Part shown: piece by piece, positions 61,001 through 63,063 of the stretch
Position numbering within the stretch: position 1 is the first letter of the stretch
How the letters are laid out: each line of letters starts with the position of its first letter
Assembly (NCBI GenBank): GCA_037039925.1
Contig: JAXRKP010000188.1
Coordinates: 194,501-258,500, forward strand
DNA from: Doris montereyensis
Taxonomy: Eukaryota; Mollusca; Gastropoda; Nudibranchia; Dorididae
Reading direction: 5' to 3'
DNA: 64,000 nt
Position numbers and translations under genes: made by a program
Notes under the pieces: generated by a model
The model's database searches: none
Told to the model about the DNA's origin: nothing
Seen by the model: only the letters and a program-made list of their open reading frames with translations

Positions 61001-63063
61001 AGATGTGTGTATGTCATAGGATGTGTGTGTGTGTGTGTCAGGGGAGATGTGTGTATATCAGAGGACATGTGTGTGTATGTCAGGGGAGATGTGTGTGTGT
61101 GTGTGTGTGTCTGGGGATATGTGTGTGTCAGAGGACATGTGTGTGTGTGTGTGTGTCAGGGGAGATGTGTGTGTGTGTGTGTCTGGGGATATGTGTGTAT
61201 GTCAGAGGACATGTGTGTGTGTGTCAGGGGAGATGTGTGTGTGTGTGTATGTCTGGGGATATGTGTGTGTTTCAATTTTGGGAATGGTCCATGTGCTTTT
61301 GACAAGGAAAAGAGTTGGAATATTAGATTTTTTTCTAATTTAATTCTACTTTTTAAATTTTATGTTTTGTTTTGTTTTTGTTATATTTTTATAAAGAATA
61401 TAATTCTAGTGAATGTATTTCATTGCTTCTAAAACGATACTATTTTTATAATATATTCAGGAGGCTACAACTACTTTGGCACTGAACGCCTGTACAGTGG
61501 GATCACAGGTCAAGAAATGGAAGCAGACATTTACATTGGAGTCGTGTATTATCAACGCTTGAGGCATATGGTGCTTGATAAGTTTCAGGTATGAAATACT
61601 AGATATTCAGTATAGCGATGTATATAATTGAAATGCTAGGTATTCAATATAGCACGCTATATAATTGAACCATGAAAGATATCATCATTTAATTGAAAGA
61701 TGCTGAATAAACTAATTGCTTTGATGTCTACTTCAGTATTAGTATTTTTCATCATCTGGGAAATCATATTTCAATTTGTTAATTTTTCCTCTTGCTCTCA
61801 ATTCCTTAAGGAATCCAGTTTCCGTGATTTATTTTTGCGTTTCAATGTTGAGTTAGAAACACCGATGACCAAGTCACTCATATTTTGGTGGGGTTTGTTG
61901 TTTTTGTAGGTGAGAACAACAGGCCCAGTTGATGAGTTGACTCATCAGCCTGTGAAGGGCCGGAAACGAGCAGGTGGTGTCAGATTTGGAGAAATGGAAA
62001 GAGATGGACTTATTGCACATGGGACAAGTTTTCTACTACAAGACAGACTTCTCAATTGCTCTGATAAATCAAAGGTACGTAATGGATAATGTATTTCTTG
62101 TTTAAACCTTCTGAAAAGCTCTGTCTGAATATACGGTGACATATCTGAGAGAGACAACTCAGATGGTACGGCCACGTACGCCAGATGCCCCAAGATCGAG
62201 TACTCAAGAGAATCCTATTCCTCAAGCACCCGGTCCTTGCCCATCGAAAGACCCAAGCGTTGGATTGACAACGTAAAAGAGGACATCGCGTCGTCAGCTG
62301 CAGTCGGAGCGGCTGACCCATTGGACCGAAAGGCCTGGAGAGTAGCCATCAAATTTAGACAACCCGATCGAGGGAAACACACGTTGAAAGAAGAAGAAGA
62401 TTGAAAGGCAATATTTAACAACCACAGAGGATCATCCTGGACTGCCCTGTAAACAGCCAAGGGAGATCTTCAACATGCACAGTGTTGTGATCTGCACACT
62501 GTCAATGGGAGTCAATCCACCTATCCGGACCAGTAAAAAGCAAAGTATTGAGAAAATTTTTCAACCTTTGGCGGGGCCTGAACCTGCATGTTTTTATATC
62601 AGTATTTAAACGTTGTAATTTTGTATTTAACGCTTTTGATAATTGTTGAATCTTGCTTTCCTTGTTAAGCTGTTTTTTATTCTAATTATTTGTTAAAGAT
62701 TCCAAAGCCAGTGTTTAACAATAAATGACTATAGACTTTTTGGTATTGTTTGCTATGGGATTGATGATTTGTAGTAATTGCAATTAAGCCACGACTTAAA
62801 TGTTAATTTATAAATCTTTTATTTCCTCTCCAGTCTTTCATCTGCACTGGCTGCAAAAATCTTCTTTCTCCGATATTTGTCACAAAAACAGACGACAGCG
62901 GCAAGCATATAAACGCCCAGTTCCGTCACCAAACAGTCTGTAGACACTGCCATAAAAGAGAGCAAATTGAGCAGATAAGAATTCCCTATGTTTTTACATA
63001 TTTAGTGGCTGAATTAGCCAGTGTGGGCATTAAAGTCGAATTAGATGTCAAATCTCAAAGTGA
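11738..63063 (+). CDS. POLR1B: RNA polymerase I second-largest subunit (RPA2/POLR1B), 31 coding exons
   Basis: Core catalytic-half subunit of RNA polymerase I, which transcribes the large rRNA precursor in the nucleolus. Coding exons: 11738-11800, 13234-13311, 13929-14000, 15047-15121, 17351-17470, 17673-17738, 19485-19559, 20079-20177, 21430-21524, 23149-23225, 24284-24428, 25633-25686, 28929-29046, 30329-30413, 32593-32706, 34454-34592, 36241-36314, 37226-37430, 38309-38505, 39295-39402, 42055-42231, 43612-43695, 44919-44973, 48019-48109, 56041-56182, 56574-56631, 56937-57034, 59440-59565, 61461-61588, 61910-62074 and 62834-63063. Family landmarks appear in order: [135 protein letters not shown], and a zinc ribbon CTGC...CRHC. 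About eleven single-base indels in homopolymers (exons 5, 5, 9, 11, 15, 15, 18, 18, 19, 26, 31) break the raw frame. Allowing for them gives 1140 codons including the stop, near the human length. All intron borders are GT/AG and all phases agree. RPB2 and RPC2 are excluded by POLR1B-specific segments such as EMGGYFIIN and the final ELDVK. Confidence 0.96.
11870..11990 (-). mobile_element. SINE-B tail fragment and G-rich tract, POLR1B intron 1
   Basis: tttgatttacccacatccac matches (reverse orientation) the 3' end of the SINE-B family (compare 55860 and 22655). It runs into a purine tract of G runs at 11934-11989 that replaces the part of the element seen as a shorter G run at 22840-22854. Confidence 0.7.
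11991..13233. other. POLR1B intron 1, nothing recognised
   Basis: AT-rich. It contains a short (ATA)n at about 12513-12533. No coding or mobile-element sequence recognised. Confidence 0.4.
13234..13311 (+). CDS. POLR1B: POLR1B exon 2
   Basis: [20 protein letters not shown] then LHRIAK; this is the conserved protrusion-domain entry (xTRAHVxSFxxxxxEGL). Acceptor tttctttcaacag, donor gtgaga, phase 0. Confidence 0.93.
13537..13682. repeat. 36-bp minisatellite, four copies, POLR1B intron 2
   Basis: Unit core attaaacattcttatataat, followed by gtgaaatttgtcattg; spacing 36 bp between copies. Confidence 0.9.
13929..14000 (+). CDS. POLR1B: POLR1B exon 3
   Basis: 24 codons, [20 protein letters not shown] then LDIK, phase 0, acceptor gtccccag, donor gttagt. 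Confidence 0.85.
15047..15121 (+). CDS. POLR1B: POLR1B exon 4
   Basis: 25 codons, [15 protein letters not shown] then [10 protein letters not shown]. The YPAE ending joins CRE of exon 5, as YPAEC in the family. Phase 0, donor gtaagt. Confidence 0.92.
15230..15590 (+). mobile_element. SINE-C copy, POLR1B intron 4
   Basis: About 300 bp that also occurs, diverged, at 22300-22590. Shared blocks are gactcaggtgtgaatgagta and aaagtgcctaacag. The left end has a B-box-like ggttcaatatcc after a plausible A-box region, so it looks tRNA-derived. Confidence 0.72.
15633..15811. repeat. 30-bp minisatellite, six copies, POLR1B intron 4
   Basis: Unit tctttcctacaagatattgc plus tccagctttt. A multiple of three, so it stays open on both strands; not a gene. 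Confidence 0.95.
15866..16041. repeat. (CT)n microsatellite, about 175 bp
   Basis: Long CT runs with a C-rich interruption at about 15914-15945. Confidence 0.97.
16400..16900. repeat. 32-bp minisatellite, about 15 copies, POLR1B intron 4
   Basis: Unit core gataatcgaggcacagatac, followed by ggcagttcattt. Early copies contain the variant gaggcacagttac or gagacacacatac. Confidence 0.95.
17120..17265 (+). repeat. Dispersed repeat 3' tail with (ATT)n
   Basis: gcgctctataaatgtattat followed by ATT repeats, a tail type often seen on dispersed repeats of aquatic invertebrates. No full element can be delimited. Confidence 0.5.
17351..17470 (+). CDS. POLR1B: POLR1B exon 5, two compensating one-base indels
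   Basis: Starts CRE, then in another frame [17 protein letters not shown], then GQVPIMVK in the original frame. An extra A near 17358-17360 and a missing G near 17446 explain both changes and restore phase 0 at the gtgtga donor. Confidence 0.85.
17673..17738 (+). CDS. POLR1B: POLR1B exon 6
   Basis: 22 codons, [20 protein letters not shown] then AE, continuing VKSxLCNL of the family. Donor gtaaga; a 43-bp minisatellite begins about 15 bp further on. Confidence 0.93.
17752..18785. repeat. 43-bp minisatellite, about 24 copies, POLR1B intron 6
   Basis: Unit core gagttttgggtatgaatgga, then gaggaaaactagaagcaaacttt. It starts about 15 bp after the exon 6 donor. The last eight copies (from about 18510) diverge in the second half of the unit. 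Confidence 0.97.
18962..19243. repeat. About 63-bp minisatellite, four and a half copies, POLR1B intron 6
   Basis: Unit core actcatactgaaaccttcta, then tactgagaggaagtatatgt and gctataaatagg. Confidence 0.95.
19485..19559 (+). CDS. POLR1B: POLR1B exon 7
   Basis: 25 codons, [20 protein letters not shown] then QRRNF, the conserved lobe segment that binds nucleic acid in multisubunit polymerases. Donor gtaagt. Confidence 0.96.
20079..20177 (+). CDS. POLR1B: POLR1B exon 8
   Basis: 33 codons, [20 protein letters not shown] then [13 protein letters not shown], phase 0, acceptor gctttccag, donor gtgagg. Confidence 0.95.
20347..21429 (+). repeat. 37-bp minisatellite made of the exon 9 splice acceptor, about 29 copies, POLR1B intron 8
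   Basis: Unit tgtttcttccatttcacag plus cctgtgactcaaaaatt, 37 bp. The last copy is the functional acceptor of exon 9 and its first ten coding bases (cctgtgactc). Some copies carry one-base indels in the A run or larger truncations (20494-20510, 20955-20970, 21085-21100, 21222-21235). Confidence 0.97.
21430..21524 (+). CDS. POLR1B: POLR1B exon 9, one-base deletion; acceptor is the last unit of a minisatellite
   Basis: [20 protein letters not shown] then EMF; a T missing from the run at about 21496-21500 shifts the frame before VPVVIILK. Acceptor ccatttcacag and the first ten exon bases cctgtgactc are the same sequence that repeats about 29 times upstream. Confidence 0.9.
22300..22590 (+). mobile_element. 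SINE-C copy, POLR1B intron 9
   Basis: Second copy of the 15230-15590 element in the same orientation, sharing gactcaggtgtgaatgagta and tgctgtactgtata. Confidence 0.72.
22640..22985 (-). mobile_element. SINE-B copy, POLR1B intron 9
   Basis: Reverse-orientation copy of the family seen forward at 55630-55927. Shared segments include ggcctgtaaacagccatggg and gatccacctacctggacc. A G run at 22840-22854 interrupts it. The tRNA-like end lies near 22925-22985. Confidence 0.78.
23149..23225 (+). CDS. POLR1B: POLR1B exon 10
   Basis: [20 protein letters not shown] then DSFYK, phase 2 end at donor gtaaat. A four-copy 36-bp repeat starts within 5 bp of the exon. Confidence 0.93.
23229..23384. repeat. 36-bp minisatellite, four copies, starting at the exon 10 donor
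   Basis: Unit gaagcatagagtgtgtatga plus atttaatgtctagaaa. The first copy starts 4 bp after the exon end. Confidence 0.93.
23505..23582. repeat. About 20-bp minisatellite, four copies
   Basis: Unit tgttttaattattattgtc in POLR1B intron 10. Confidence 0.85.
23660..23940. repeat. About 56-bp minisatellite, five copies, POLR1B intron 10
   Basis: Unit core atggaaagaaggaaattgaa, then gatttatagttgaaacaagt and an A run. Confidence 0.93.
24284..24428 (+). CDS. POLR1B: POLR1B exon 11, one-base insertion
   Basis: [17 protein letters not shown], then after an extra A in the run near 24333-24336, [20 protein letters not shown] and [10 protein letters not shown]. Phase 2 donor gtaaat. Confidence 0.9.
24821..25081 (-). 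mobile_element. Mariner-type transposase fragment, POLR1B intron 11
   Basis: 86-residue open stretch with [15 protein letters not shown] and [13 protein letters not shown], then PxxSPDLxPLDF-like sequence decayed to [12 protein letters not shown]. This is the second-catalytic-Asp region and following block of mariner/Tc1 superfamily DDE transposases. The N-terminal HTH and terminal inverted repeats were not found; dead fragment. Confidence 0.8.
25205..25324. repeat. About 40-bp minisatellite, three copies, POLR1B intron 11
   Basis: Unit core tataaattctttcattgtct plus ttgcctttagttacagttt. Confidence 0.9.
25633..25686 (+). CDS. POLR1B: POLR1B exon 12
   Basis: [17 protein letters not shown], ending in phase 2 at gtgagt so that GT plus A of exon 13 gives VYMTQKLFA. 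Confidence 0.9.
25850..26040 (+). mobile_element. SINE-B partial copy, POLR1B intron 12
   Basis: tggcctctcaaccaaacggt and catctagtcccatcggagac match 55650-55745. Ends near 26040. Confidence 0.65.
26155..28378. repeat. 35-bp minisatellite, about 63 copies, POLR1B intron 12
   Basis: Unit ggaggtcataatgattgtta plus ttttgtacacagca. Variants alternate by position: catgg dominates at both ends and caggg in the middle (26300-27460), which suggests growth in blocks. Largest array in the window. Confidence 0.98.
28385..28640 (-). mobile_element. SINE-A copy, POLR1B intron 12
   Basis: Minus orientation. The tRNA-like head on the minus strand has an A-box-like tggcccagtggttagg (about 28602-28617) and a B-box-like ggtttcaaatcc (about 28566-28577). 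The body includes ggttatagagaaagtgcatg on the plus strand and ends in ccttcaaggc at 28382. Confidence 0.82.
28929..29046 (+). CDS. POLR1B: POLR1B exon 13
   Basis: [20 protein letters not shown], then [16 protein letters not shown]; matches xMTRKLFAxxxGEC and QEVLxPG of the family. Donor gtaatg. Confidence 0.96.
29085..29205 (+). mobile_element. SINE-A head, POLR1B intron 13
   Basis: tggtcgaggggttaggctgc (A box) and caggttcgaatactgg (B box), then ttccttgagaaagacgttta, the same head and start of body as the reverse copy at 43750-44035. Truncated afterwards. Confidence 0.75.
29210..30320. other. POLR1B intron 13, unassigned
   Basis: No exon, tandem array or mobile element recognised beyond the SINE head on the left. 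Confidence 0.35.
30329..30413 (+). CDS. POLR1B: POLR1B exon 14
   Basis: [20 protein letters not shown] then a basic tail RGKKESVQ, phase 1, donor gtgagt. Confidence 0.92.
30535..32505. repeat. Compound T-rich minisatellite, POLR1B intron 14
   Basis: The left part (30535-31440) repeats a 35-bp unit with core acattcttgtttactagtgt. The right part (31440-32505) mixes it with a second unit, core tttttgtttgttttagtgtt, in a higher-order pattern including tatatgcttgtttactagtg. Ends 90 bp before exon 15. Confidence 0.95.
32593..32706 (+). CDS. POLR1B: POLR1B exon 15, two one-base deletions
   Basis: LLKIVMRDN, then [18 protein letters not shown], then [11 protein letters not shown] read in three frames. 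A missing T near 32619-32622 and a missing A near 32671 explain both changes. The TGNLxSKTGLG block is diagnostic for the family. Confidence 0.87.
32806..33030. repeat. 24-bp minisatellite, about nine copies, POLR1B intron 15
   Basis: Unit agatgtgtgtatgtcaaaat plus aggt. A multiple of three, giving spurious open frames on both strands. Single degenerate copies recur near 33115-33145. Confidence 0.93.
33590..34372. repeat. 28-30-bp irregular minisatellite, about 24 copies, POLR1B intron 15
   Basis: Unit core aagtcagcaagtcaaaggct plus aattttacc; length varies between copies. Confidence 0.9.
34454..34592 (+). CDS. POLR1B: POLR1B exon 16
   Basis: [20 protein letters not shown] then RAVH, and [16 protein letters not shown]. 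The middle (FQRFYF at about 34527-34544) departs from the family's H-R-G-x-x-F and could hide two compensating indels. Donor gtttaa is weak; the sequence after it resembles the start of exon 17. Confidence 0.92.
34662..35530. repeat. 21-bp minisatellite, about 40 copies, POLR1B intron 16
   Basis: Unit tgttatgaacataaagataa plus g, with a/g and aa/tta variants. Becomes irregular after 35280 and continues as scattered copies to about 35700. Open on both strands because 21 is a multiple of three. Confidence 0.96.
36241..36314 (+). CDS. POLR1B: POLR1B exon 17
   Basis: [20 protein letters not shown] then VACR; this is the near-invariant CPxHTPDGxxCGLxNH segment of polymerase second subunits. Acceptor gcttcctcag, donor gttggt. 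Confidence 0.97.
36480..37080. repeat. Dispersed repeat of unassigned class, POLR1B intron 17
   Basis: Starts with (aat)n-like sequence and catttctatagtgcatttac, continues with aaaagatgagtttttaaatg and ends around ggagactgttccagacttta and onward. This word order resembles a repeat type widespread in aquatic animal genomes; I cannot name its family. Confidence 0.45.
37226..37430 (+). CDS. POLR1B: POLR1B exon 18, two one-base deletions
   Basis: VVNREFPQT, then [16 protein letters not shown], then [19 protein letters not shown] and [18 protein letters not shown] in three frames. An A missing near 37250 and a C missing near 37299 account for them. Donor gtaatg. Confidence 0.87.
37955..38283. repeat. 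66-71-bp minisatellite, five copies, POLR1B intron 18
   Basis: Unit core tttgacattgtagtttgtaa, then taattgcttatatgtacttt. Copies shrink to the right because the T run shortens. Ends 25 bp before exon 19. Confidence 0.94.
38309..38505 (+). CDS. POLR1B: POLR1B exon 19, one-base deletion
   Basis: Starts V-P, then after a missing C in the run at 38312-38315, [19 protein letters not shown] and [20 protein letters not shown]. Ends ESYKG at donor gtatgt. YPGLxLFxxxxRxVRPV is a family signature. Confidence 0.9.
38697..39281. repeat. 48-bp minisatellite, about 12 copies, POLR1B intron 19
   Basis: Unit gcaactgtctttcttaagat plus gggtctatataccatgatta and ttgacatt. Very uniform. A multiple of three, hence long spurious open frames on both strands. 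Ends 13 bp before exon 20. Confidence 0.97.
39295..39402 (+). CDS. POLR1B: POLR1B exon 20
   Basis: 36 codons, [20 protein letters not shown] then [16 protein letters not shown], phase 0. The acceptor lies about 13 bp after the end of a 48-bp minisatellite. Confidence 0.97.
39785..40005 (-). mobile_element. SINE-A copy, POLR1B intron 20
   Basis: Minus orientation. A-box-like tggccgagtggtcaagctgc on the minus strand (about 39968-39987), and the body shares gcttgtacccatttgcacct with the 43750 copy. Right after its head a 48-bp minisatellite begins. Confidence 0.82.
40020..40380. repeat. 48-bp minisatellite, about seven and a half copies, POLR1B intron 20
   Basis: Unit core tatgtcttacctcctgaatt, then cttgtgtgtgattgatggga and tgtgctgg. 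Confidence 0.96.
40505..42030. repeat. 40-bp minisatellite, about 38 copies, POLR1B intron 20
   Basis: Unit gagatctctcaaggtatatt plus tatgaatttgtgtttgggtt. The left third has ttggggtt in place of tttgggtt. Each unit has the donor-like caaggtatat. Ends about 25 bp before exon 21. Confidence 0.97.
42055..42231 (+). CDS. POLR1B: POLR1B exon 21
   Basis: 59 codons, [20 protein letters not shown], then [14 protein letters not shown] and [12 protein letters not shown]. MGKQxMG is the conserved hybrid-binding segment. Donor gtaagt. Confidence 0.97.
42245..42985. other. POLR1B intron 21, unassigned left part
   Basis: AT-rich, no recognisable element; a 25-bp minisatellite follows. Confidence 0.35.
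42990..43335. repeat. 25-bp minisatellite, about 13 copies, POLR1B intron 21
   Basis: Unit ttttttgtgtaattgttttg plus tatgg, with small T-run length changes. Confidence 0.95.
43612..43695 (+). CDS. POLR1B: POLR1B exon 22
   Basis: 28 codons, [20 protein letters not shown] then HGSIISTD. [18 protein letters not shown] is the hallmark of second-subunit active-site regions. Confidence 0.97.
43745..44035 (-). mobile_element. SINE-A, most complete copy, POLR1B intron 22
   Basis: Minus orientation, about 290 bp. Body blocks gggtgataataataaccccc and gcttgtacccatttgcacct are shared with copies at 1098, 28385, 39785 and 57800. On the minus strand a tRNA-like head precedes the body, with B-box-like aagtttgaattct. 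Confidence 0.85.
44030..44590. repeat. 25-bp minisatellite, about 22 copies, POLR1B intron 22
   Basis: Unit atgaagaatgtctcatgtca plus ccact. It begins exactly at the head of the SINE-A copy. Confidence 0.96.
44919..44973 (+). CDS. POLR1B: POLR1B exon 23
   Basis: [18 protein letters not shown], phase 1, acceptor gtcttacacag, donor gtaagc. Confidence 0.88.
45112..45150 (-). ncRNA. Hammerhead-ribozyme-like core in the Penelope-like element
   Basis: On the minus strand the order is ctgacga, then a stem-loop gggtcataccc, then aaaacgtc. The hammerhead consensus is CUGANGA, stem II, GAAAC and a GUC-type cleavage triplet. Here one core base differs (AAAAC for GAAAC), but the second copy at 9794-9812 has GAAAC. 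Hammerheads in the terminal repeats of Penelope-like elements are established knowledge; cleavage by this copy is doubtful. Confidence 0.68.
45970..46422 (-). CDS. Penelope-like element ORF segment: Cys-rich linker and GIY-YIG endonuclease
   Basis: 150 open codons ending in a stop at 45970. The GIY-YIG domain cuts target DNA for element insertion. Here residues [19 protein letters not shown] form the first two strands, RFGHHRRDI the conserved helix, and [16 protein letters not shown] the C-terminal end with a conserved Asn-Gly-like turn. CGRTNCKTC is a typical linker Cys motif. The Gly of YIGET has changed to Arg. Confidence 0.88.
   Translation of the reverse strand: MHSRLSTDSSPSGTIRCGRTNCKTCPFVDGSTTIQFPRQTWTVNGQFSCASRNVIYAFRCSHCGMAYIRETGLQLSNRFGHHRRDIENCKSKPVPLNFNGPGHRGTHDLKVCILRSCTGSAESRKSIENQLTLRLDTINPDGMNVLRQFV
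46825..47500 (-). pseudogene. Penelope-like reverse transcriptase, broken frame
   Basis: Conserved pieces [57 protein letters not shown] and [19 protein letters not shown] occur in order but in different frames. The YxDD box (YIDD) is intact. Confidence 0.85.
48019..48109 (+). CDS. POLR1B: POLR1B exon 24
   Basis: [20 protein letters not shown] then [10 protein letters not shown]; LDxDGLPxxGxxLxxGDPYY matches Pol I. Phase 2 end, donor gtttca. Confidence 0.94.
48835..49500. repeat. About 61-bp minisatellite, about 11 irregular copies, POLR1B intron 24
   Basis: Unit core gtggttaataacactgttta, then ctcatgtaatccagcagaaa and catcgttgtatatctaccc. Several copies are truncated or rearranged (49020-49320). 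Confidence 0.93.
50327..50871 (+). CDS. Longest open part of the multicopy-type ORF
   Basis: About 180 open codons after a splice-acceptor-like ttttgccag. Acidic N terminus ([14 protein letters not shown]), a proline-rich hinge, Cys pairs [11 protein letters not shown], then the helical block [20 protein letters not shown] and basic region [20 protein letters not shown]. The [19 protein letters not shown] ending resembles a DNA-binding linker. The stop at 50869-50871 is probably a frameshift, since family-like sequence resumes in another frame just after it. Confidence 0.6.
51125..52390. repeat. 43-bp minisatellite grown from the coding sequence of the ORF, about 29 copies
   Basis: Unit gtgtgtcaagagggtgcaat plus gagagtagcaagatttgtgttga. 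The first copy is the ORF segment coding for [12 protein letters not shown]. Copies show gagagtagcaag, gaaagtagcaag and gaaagtagcaac sub-types in blocks, and break down after 52025. Confidence 0.96.
53040..53945. repeat. About 52-bp minisatellite, about 17 copies, POLR1B intron 24
   Basis: Unit core accttcacaagatgatccat, then aatgaatgatttaagtctca and gtgagaccatct. The left third has cttcttttttgagactgtct in place of the last part, so two sub-types lie side by side. Confidence 0.94.
54310..55235. repeat. About 58-bp minisatellite, about 15 copies, POLR1B intron 24
   Basis: Unit core ccaatgagataatatccata, then tttcattagtgaaataaagc and ctttttaccaatgaattt. Confidence 0.96.
55630..55927 (+). mobile_element. 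SINE-B, most complete copy, ending in (CAAAT)n, POLR1B intron 24
   Basis: About 300 bp. A tRNA-like head with aggcaaagtggcaggctctc and B-box-like ggttgtgaattcaagccc is followed by gatcgaacctagttccatcg, the body and a 3' tail of about ten aaatc units (55878-55927). Reverse copies lie at 22640 and 62400, partial ones at 25850 and 11870. Confidence 0.85.
56041..56182 (+). CDS. POLR1B: POLR1B exon 25
   Basis: [20 protein letters not shown], then [19 protein letters not shown] and FVLRIQ. Preceded by a 7.9-kb intron. Phase 0 end. Confidence 0.94.
56574..56631 (+). CDS. POLR1B: POLR1B exon 26, one-base deletion in the SRHGQKG motif
   Basis: [15 protein letters not shown], then REFAG as read. The universally conserved HGQKG is recovered in the neighbouring frame if one A is missing from the run near 56617, which also makes the phase match exon 27. 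Confidence 0.93.
56937..57034 (+). CDS. POLR1B: POLR1B exon 27
   Basis: [20 protein letters not shown] then [13 protein letters not shown], nearly invariant in the family. Donor gtatgt; a 26-bp minisatellite follows about 100 bp on. Confidence 0.97.
57140..57545. repeat. 26-bp minisatellite, about 14 copies, POLR1B intron 27
   Basis: Unit aaaaacatacacggtttgca plus agtatc. Later partial copies at 57480-57560 and 57668 mix with tcaaaaacgagacccaatag. Confidence 0.95.
57800..57965 (-). mobile_element. SINE-A partial copy, POLR1B intron 27
   Basis: ccaaggccattacggcccgt and gtgataataataacctcaag match the 3' half of SINE-A in reverse. Its internal block gctagtctgatgcaggtttt runs directly into a minisatellite of the same sequence. 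Confidence 0.82.
57880..58345. repeat. 27-bp minisatellite grown from SINE-A sequence, about 16 copies
   Basis: Unit tgatgcagctttcactccct plus gatagtc. The first copy is the SINE-A block ctagtctgatgcaggtttta. Confidence 0.94.
58625..59190 (+). mobile_element. Small piggyBac-like derivative, POLR1B intron 27
   Basis: About 560 bp bounded by cccttttaacac at the left and gtgttaaaggg plus ttaa at the right, an inverted terminal repeat starting CCC next to a TTAA site as in piggyBac elements. The left TTAA is not intact. Inside are sub-terminal repeats gaccaccgacgag (twice, 58643 and 58684) and a short acidic ORF. Confidence 0.6.
58851..59012 (+). CDS. 53-residue acidic ORF, remnant of a piggyBac-type transposase N terminus
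   Basis: ATG at 58851, stop TAA at 59010-59012. [17 protein letters not shown] is followed by the Asp/Glu/Ser-rich [19 protein letters not shown]. PiggyBac transposases often open with a short basic stretch and an acidic low-complexity region; the catalytic domain is absent, so this is a deletion derivative. Identification rests on this pattern plus the terminal repeats. Confidence 0.5.
   Translation: MPKRRTLTRDEVLHELFMNSDSEDSDEEVGDSYSDQDSVDNDPEFVAENDRDR
59440..59565 (+). CDS. POLR1B: POLR1B exon 28
   Basis: [20 protein letters not shown], then [20 protein letters not shown]. Acceptor gtcctttcag, donor gtgaag. Confidence 0.97.
59570..60950. other. POLR1B intron 28, unassigned left part
   Basis: Two patches of higher GC than the surroundings (59800-59900 and 60360-60560) with no recognisable coding or repeat identity. 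Confidence 0.3.
60965..61270. repeat. (TG)n-rich minisatellite, POLR1B intron 28
   Basis: TG runs interrupted regularly by caggggagatgtgtg, cagaggacatgtgtg and ctggggatatgtgtg in a rotating order. All three frames stay open as Cys-Val repeats, which are not genes. Confidence 0.95.
61461..61588 (+). CDS. POLR1B: POLR1B exon 29
   Basis: [20 protein letters not shown], then [20 protein letters not shown] and KFQ. Acceptor aatatattcag. Confidence 0.98.
61910..62074 (+). CDS. POLR1B: POLR1B exon 30
   Basis: 55 codons, [20 protein letters not shown], then [20 protein letters not shown] and [14 protein letters not shown]. [17 protein letters not shown] is invariant across second subunits. Confidence 0.98.
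62110..62400 (+). mobile_element. LINE reverse transcriptase C-terminal fragment, POLR1B intron 30
   Basis: Read in shifting frames as [18 protein letters not shown], then [16 protein letters not shown] and [14 protein letters not shown], the typical C-terminal tail of non-LTR elements (RWxGHVxRM, RPxxRWxDxVKxD, DRxxWR). Confidence 0.8.
62400..62595 (-). mobile_element. SINE-B partial copy, POLR1B intron 30
   Basis: Reverse orientation, sharing ctgccctgtaaacagccaag and gtcaatccacctatccggac with the copy at 22640-22985. Abuts the LINE tail. Confidence 0.75.
62834..63063 (+). CDS. POLR1B: POLR1B exon 31: zinc ribbon and C terminus, stop position uncertain
   Basis: [20 protein letters not shown], then [15 protein letters not shown] and [18 protein letters not shown] [20 protein letters not shown], ending LDVK at 63052. 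The two CxxC pairs form the zinc-binding clamp. As read, the frame runs on 66 residues to a TAA at 63248-63250. If one A is missing near 63050-63052, the frame closes at TGA 63061-63063 after three more residues, in line with the family, whose proteins end at about this point. Confidence 0.9.

Noticed and set aside
60937..61432. Cys-Val-rich open frames up to 154 codons
   Set aside because: Translations of the (TG)n-rich repeat in intron 28.
11738..63063. POLR1B as a processed or decayed pseudogene
   Set aside because: It has introns, intact GT/AG sites and conserved residues throughout; the only lesions are homopolymer indels, better explained as sequence error.
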